From Brevibacillus choshinensis (GTDB lineage: Bacteria > Bacillota > Bacilli > Brevibacillales > Brevibacillaceae): a stretch of 64,000 bases of DNA. A program made the position numbers and the translations under genes. The DNA is taken from positions 1,391,001 to 1,455,000 of the forward strand of contig NZ_LJJB01000013.1 in assembly GCF_001420695.1 (NCBI RefSeq), read 5' to 3'. Shown here piece after piece: positions 60,187 to 64,000 of the stretch. The notes below the pieces were generated by a model. It was not told the DNA's origin and made no database searches. It was given only the letters and a program-made list of their open reading frames with translations. How positions within the stretch are numbered: position 1 is the stretch's first letter; the number at the start of each line of letters is the position of its first letter.

Positions 60187-60435
60187 GGTCAAATTGCGTT
60201 TAAAAATGATGCCCTGTGAGTCGATATGGACAAAAATACGGTTTCGTCGTTTAGACTGCCCCCAATAAATGAAACAGCGGCGACCTAAGACCAGAAAATA
60301 AAGTCTTAGACTCACCGCTGCTTATTATGCTATCGATGCCCGTTAGTTTAATTAATTGGTCAGTCGTAGAAAAAAAGCGTCCGATGGACAAATACCGAAA
60401 CTTCATCCCCGGGTCCTAATCGTCTCACTTCCCTA
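60187..60435. other. Gene-free stretch with repeat and hairpin
   Basis: No gene. It contains CAGCGG...CTAAGAC, an 11-base loop and GTCTTAG...CCGCTG (60275-60320), a terminator-like inverted repeat that carries the lone AAATAAAGTCTTAGACTC unit (60296-60313) in its right half. A TTTAGACTGCC occurs just before. It looks like the end of a mobile element. Confidence 0.45.
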
Positions 60436-61050
60436 TTAAATCATCATAAACAAATTCGCTCGGATTGCAGCTCCGGCACCGGCCAACTCGATCCGGACGC
60501 TGTGCCCATTCGGATCGTCACAAGTCACGAGCAGCAAATCGCCTTCCGCCAAGTCCAGCTCCCTTCCGCCATTCATCCGAATTCGCATCTGCCCCGCAGC
60601 GGCATAGAAAGCTTCCCATCGCACAAGGGATCCTTCGGGCCAAGAGCATTCGATGGTACGGGTGGACCCTGACTCAAGACGAATCGCCTCAAGCTTTCCA
60701 TGGCAGCCTTCCGCCAGCATCAGGTTAAAATCTTTTACTTTGCCGAAACTGCGCGTGGACCAATCTCCGCTGAAGCTATCCTGTTCGAAAGGCTTGAGAC
60801 GGATACGATGATGCCCTTCATGCTCAATGTCAAGCTCCCCTTCCAAAATCATCAGGTGGCGCCAATAACCCGGAAGCCGGGTAAACTCCGACTCCTTGAT
60901 CTCTACGGCAGCCGAGCTGAGCCTCCAGATGAAGTTGCGCTGGCCGTAATCGGCATGATTCGGATAAATAGAGAGCTGTGTCGTGGTCCCACCCGACCAC
61001 CGGCTCGTTTGTTGATCCTGCTTGGGAATGATATTAACGGTATACGTCAT
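60436..61050 (-). CDS. HutD/Ves-family cupin-like protein
   Basis: 204 residues of the HutD family (PF05962). The N-terminal SRWSGGTTTQLSIYPNHADYGQRNFIWRLSSAAVEIKESEFTRLPGYWRHLMILEGELDIEHEGH is the signature of HutD, a double cupin without established enzymatic role, linked to histidine utilisation in pseudomonads. No hut genes are adjacent here. GC-rich again compared with the preceding AT-rich genes. Confidence 0.88.
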   Translation of the reverse strand: MTYTVNIIPKQDQQTSRWSGGTTTQLSIYPNHADYGQRNFIWRLSSAAVEIKESEFTRLPGYWRHLMILEGELDIEHEGHHRIRLKPFEQDSFSGDWSTRSFGKVKDFNLMLAEGCHGKLEAIRLESGSTRTIECSWPEGSLVRWEAFYAAAGQMRIRMNGGRELDLAEGDLLLVTCDDPNGHSVRIELAGAGAAIRANLFMMI

Positions 61051-61256
61051 CCGTTTATTCCTCCTTCCGGTTCGCTACGTCTCATTATTAAAGCAAAAGG
61101 GACCCCATGTGAAACGTAATCATGAAGTCAAACTCCCCCCAACATTCGGTTGCAGAATACAATAACCGGCATGAATTGATCATAACAAAAAACTCGCACG
61201 GAAGTCATACCCCCTTACTTGCAAGTGCTCACGAAATGGAGGATAAACGAAAAAAG

Positions 61257-61281
61257 CCCGAGCTCACGTAAAGTGACTCGG
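61257..61281 (-). terminator. Terminator after the penicillin-binding-protein remnant
   Basis: Stem CCGAG/CTCGG with TCAC/GTGA and GCTTTTTT on the minus strand. Confidence 0.7.
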
Positions 61282-61289
61282 AAGAAAAG

Positions 61290-61738
61290 TTAAAATGGTG
61301 GTGTAAATCCTTTAAACAACGCTTTAATCTTCGCGGGCAAATAATGGCTTCCGCCCCGCTGCTCCACCCGTTCCACCATTACGGCAACAAGCAGGTTCGG
61401 CTTGTCGGTGTAAAGGCCACGAACCACCCGTTTTCTTGTCCGGCCTCCCCTTTCTTTTGCTTCAGCTCGGCCGTCCCTGTCTTGCCTGCCAGCGGAAGTC
61501 CTTCGATTCTCGCCCCGTACCCGGTGCCCGCGGGGTTTTGAATGACTTTCGTCATTTTGGCCGTCCATAAGCGGCTCACTTCAGGACTCATCAAGCCGCT
61601 CTTCCAAACTTCGCCGATCGTCCGTCCGTCATACTCCAGAACCAGCTTGATCATATTGCCGCCGTTCACGAATGCCCTGTAAGCGTCTGCGACATGCAAC
61701 GGCGTCATCCTACCATATCTCCAAAAAACATTATCCAA
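61290..61738 (-). pseudogene. Penicillin-binding protein remnant (transpeptidase C-terminal fragment)
   Basis: About 150 residues in two frames. The first (61738 to about 61400) is a MecA/PBP3-type transpeptidase end: GRMTPLHVADAYRAFVNGG, SPEVSRLWTAKMTKVIQNPAGT, and the KTG box LAGKTGTAELKQKKGEAGQENGWFVAF. After a frameshift near 61400 the sequence continues as TDKPNLLVAVMVERVEQRGG and ends KALFKGFTPPF. The active-site SxxK and SxN boxes are lost. It is a non-functional remnant. Confidence 0.8.
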
Positions 61739-61904
61739 AATTAATACTCTGCCATTACTTAGTTCAAATACATAACGGCAGCCTTGTCAAAGTTGTTTAT
61801 TAAACTATCGTGTCCCGTTAGCGTAATCACGATGGTTAAGTCCAATGCACTGATATGGCCAGTACGTAGTTGTTAATTCTATTGGTGTCATTTGGAAACA
61901 GTAA

Positions 61905-63389
61905 TTACATCAATTCGCCCAGATCTGGCGGACGACGGAAAAGTGTTGCCTGCTCAAAACTATAGGCGATGCTGATTAGCGTGGGCTCACTGAAAGCCCT
62001 CCCGGAAAAGACAACACCAAATGGACCCTGCGTCGAATCGCCATCCGCATCAATTGTTCCTTTTGCTGAATAACCGGCGGGCACTGTAATAAGGGGGTAC
62101 CCTAACCGGGCAGCAATGTACATGCCATCAATGTCACCGGGTAACATTAATGCATCTAAGCCATGTTGATCGAGTGCATAGTCAATCCCTTGTGTTACAG
62201 CCGGATGGTTATATTCTTGACGTTTAAGTTGATAGGTTACCTCGTTTAACGCATTTAGTTCCGAGCGAATCAGATTCTCTTGGCCAAACTTCAATGCGGA
62301 AGAAGCGTGTTTCTGATTATAAACAATAAGTTCTTGAAGAGAATGCACTGGCATATCCGAGTTCAAATTCGATAAATAGCGATTCAGGCCTGTTTTGAAT
62401 TCGTAGCAGATAACATCATTGTTCCATGTATGCTGTTCCAAATGGAGGTCAACAGGATCGATAACTGTAGCACCTTGCTCACGCAGAACTTCGATGGCGG
62501 ATTCCATGATGGATAGTCTTTCTTCATCCAACGACCGATAGTAATGTCTTGGAATCCCAACACGAGCTTTACGCAGAAAGTCTCGGTCAAGATAAGTTGT
62601 GTAATCATGAAAAGTACGATGCGGGCTAGTCCATGTTGCCTTATCGTTTTCGTCAATTCCGACGATTGCCCCGAGTAGTGACGCTGCATCAGTGACTGTC
62701 TTGGAAATTGGTCCTGGTGTATCCTGACTTATTGAGATCGGGATAATGCCGCTGCGGCTCGCAAGCCCTACAGTAGGCTTTATTCCGACGAGAAAATGTT
62801 GGCTTGCCGGCCCAATAATCGAACCCGCGGTTTCTGTTCCGATCGCTGCTGCTGCCAGGTTTGCCGCTACAGCTGCAGCCGATCCTGAACTTGACCCGCT
62901 GACGAAGAGCTTGCCAGGTCCATATGGATTCAATACATATCCGCCTCTGGAACTGTATCCAGCTGGCATACGGTTGGACATAAAATTCGACCACTCGGTC
63001 ATATTTGCCTTACCTAGAAGAACTACGCCGGCAGCGCGGAGCTTTGCGGCTATGAACGAATCTTCTGGAGCAAACGACTCAGCCAATGCGATTGAACCAG
63101 CGCTCGTATGCATCCGGTCGTGCGTATCGATGTTATCCTTGAGCAGGATTGGAATTCCGTGCAGCGGCCCCCTACTACCTGTTGTATTTCGCTCAAGGTC
63201 AAGATTCCTTGCTATTTCAAGCGCATCTGGATTGATCTCTAATACGGCATTGATCAGAGGATTATATCTATGAATGCGTTCGATATATGCAAGTACGAGG
63301 GCTTCGGATGTACATTCACCCGAAGACATTGCCTTTTGCATGCTCACCAAATCGGCTTCCTGAATCCAATCTTGTAAGTTGATGCTCAT
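61905..63389 (-). CDS. Amidase (amidase-signature family)
   Basis: 494 residues of the amidase-signature family. The Ser-cisSer-Lys triad is visible: Lys83 in GIPILLKDNIDT, the Ser in VSGSSSGSAAAVAANLAAAAIG, and the nucleophile Ser in GTETAGSI, here with Ala in place of the usual Gly before Ser. A C-terminal LGYPLITVPAGYSAKG follows. In the window it stands alone and is not near GatB/C, so a GatA role is excluded; it more likely hydrolyses peptides or simple amides. No ribosome-site doubt at 63389. Confidence 0.87.
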   Translation of the reverse strand: MSINLQDWIQEADLVSMQKAMSSGECTSEALVLAYIERIHRYNPLINAVLEINPDALEIARNLDLERNTTGSRGPLHGIPILLKDNIDTHDRMHTSAGSIALAESFAPEDSFIAAKLRAAGVVLLGKANMTEWSNFMSNRMPAGYSSRGGYVLNPYGPGKLFVSGSSSGSAAAVAANLAAAAIGTETAGSIIGPASQHFLVGIKPTVGLASRSGIIPISISQDTPGPISKTVTDAASLLGAIVGIDENDKATWTSPHRTFHDYTTYLDRDFLRKARVGIPRHYYRSLDEERLSIMESAIEVLREQGATVIDPVDLHLEQHTWNNDVICYEFKTGLNRYLSNLNSDMPVHSLQELIVYNQKHASSALKFGQENLIRSELNALNEVTYQLKRQEYNHPAVTQGIDYALDQHGLDALMLPGDIDGMYIAARLGYPLITVPAGYSAKGTIDADGDSTQGPFGVVFSGRAFSEPTLISIAYSFEQATLFRRPPDLGELM

Positions 63390-63591
63390 ATATTAAGATA
63401 CCCCCTGGTACTGGTAAATTTTAGGACAACAGCAATATGGTAACATTCTGCCTTGCCTAGGGTATAGGGAAAGTTTTGATTAGATAAGAAAGTATCGGTT
63501 GGGCATCGCAGTAGAGCTTGTATTTTCCCGAACGTCAATGTTGTAACTTAAGTAATCTGCCCGTTAGCGTAGAAAAGGCAGCCCGTTGTGA

Positions 63592-63636
63592 AATGCACCC
63601 CAATTGTTAGACACACCTAACAATTGGAGGTGCATT
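63592..63636. repeat. Left-end hairpin of an IS3-like insertion sequence
   Basis: 19- and 20-base arms (63592-63610 and 63617-63636), complementary except for one extra base, with loop ACACAC. The arms start AATGCACC. The hairpin ends 4 bases before the transposase start codon and would contain its ribosome site GGAGGTG. Confidence 0.6.
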
Positions 63637-63640
63637 ATAT

Positions 63641-64000
63641 ATGGCCAAATTTTCTCCAGAAGATAAATTATCCGCGGTTTTTCGTTGGAGAGACGGCAAA
63701 GAAACTCATGCTTCCATTGCTGCGTCTATTGGTGCAACCAAAGCTATGATTGGAGTTTGGGTGATGCAATACGAGCAAAATGGCGCGGAAGCGTTTAGAA
63801 AGTCCTATACAAGCTACACAGCTCCGTTTAAACTGGACGTACTCAATTATATGAATACCCACGGGACGTCTCCGAATGCAACTGCCGCCATTTTTCAAAT
63901 TCCCTCTCCCGCTTTAATCCGAAAATGGAGGATTCAATTTCATTCATGCGGAATAGACGCCCTTATTCCAAAGAAAAAGGGGCGTCCAACGATGAAAAAG
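63641..64000 (+). CDS. IS3-family transposase OrfA, partial (runs off window)
   Basis: First 120 residues. Two helix-turn-helix stretches are visible: SPEDKLSAVFRWRDGKETHASIAASIGATKAMIGVWVMQYEQNG and FKLDVLNYMNTHGTSPNATAAIFQIPSPALIRKWRIQFH, ending in the basic KKKGRPTMKK. This is the DNA-binding protein of IS150-group elements; in the IS family a programmed frameshift to orfB normally follows. GGAGGTG lies eight bases upstream of the ATG. Confidence 0.85.
   Translation, partial: MAKFSPEDKLSAVFRWRDGKETHASIAASIGATKAMIGVWVMQYEQNGAEAFRKSYTSYTAPFKLDVLNYMNTHGTSPNATAAIFQIPSPALIRKWRIQFHSCGIDALIPKKKGRPTMKK

Larger units (their letters stand above)
63588..64000 (+). mobile_element. IS3-family insertion sequence, left end (continues past window)
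   Basis: Left boundary probably near TGTGAAATGCACC at 63588, followed by the hairpin and an orfA-type transposase gene. The right end, the orfB frame and target duplications lie outside, so completeness is unknown. Confidence 0.6.

Noticed and set aside
1-64000. CRISPR array, tRNA or rRNA genes
   Set aside because: No regularly spaced repeat-spacer pattern, cloverleaf or rRNA-like stretch was recognised; the 20-bp tandem repeat has no spacers.

Overview
The window looks like chromosome from a spore-forming Gram-positive of the Brevibacillus/Paenibacillaceae type. The support is a GerA spore-germination receptor subunit, a YhcN/YlaJ sporulation lipoprotein, an SLH-domain surface protein, an E. 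coli-type SpeD, a complete Des/DesK/DesR membrane-fluidity system, and strong Bacillus-style ribosome binding sites with frequent TTG and GTG starts. I see no rRNA, tRNA or CRISPR array. The genus is inference; the genes and sites are read from the sequence.

Left part (0-13 kb): a GerA subunit cut off from its partners by the window edge, an orphan KtrB potassium channel, an acyl-CoA dehydrogenase and a leucine-rich-repeat protein. A co-directional catabolic island follows on the minus strand: dhaK, dhaL, a DapA-like aldolase, a LacI-type regulator and a tripartite tricarboxylate-type transporter (tctB-tctA-tctC). Three perfect TGAAACGTTTCA palindromes lie before dhaK, one variant lies before the regulator gene, and a cre-like site lies before tctB. 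Together they suggest import of an organic or sugar acid, aldol cleavage and phosphorylation of a C3/C4 product.

Middle part (13-33 kb): a MarR/quinone-reductase divergent pair with two operators around the promoter; an aminobenzoyl-glutamate type operon (AbgT transporter and two M20 hydrolases) beside an unusual cyclase-fold/HTH regulator; a peptide-binding lipoprotein with a CodY-like box; an MFS pseudogene; the cystine transporter TcyP; a nitrilase-family amidohydrolase; a possible C-rich small RNA; a two-component system followed by an SLH protein and an ankyrin lipoprotein; and SpeD.

33-42 kb is a nine-kilobase operon: DeoR regulator, FGGY kinase, M42 peptidase-like protein, BtpA/SgcQ protein, then a ribose-type ABC transporter. 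Its promoter is covered by eight ATCA-type motifs spaced 10-11 bp apart, an array in phase with the DNA helix. The des-desK-desR operon follows, with a DesR-type palindrome upstream.

From 45 kb on the window becomes accessory in character. It holds a 1-kb non-coding stretch built of inverted-repeat elements whose relatives lie at 19.7, 25.6 and 48.6 kb, two exported amidohydrolases, small regulator/enzyme pairs, a radical SAM plus HEAT-repeat pair, remnants of a DctM transporter, a penicillin-binding protein, a LuxR regulator and a ribbon-helix-helix-like protein, a three-unit 20-bp tandem repeat with a lone copy 7 kb away, and AT-richer genes (DinB, MocR, PaiB, LysE, B3/B4). It ends at the left edge of an IS3-like insertion sequence.
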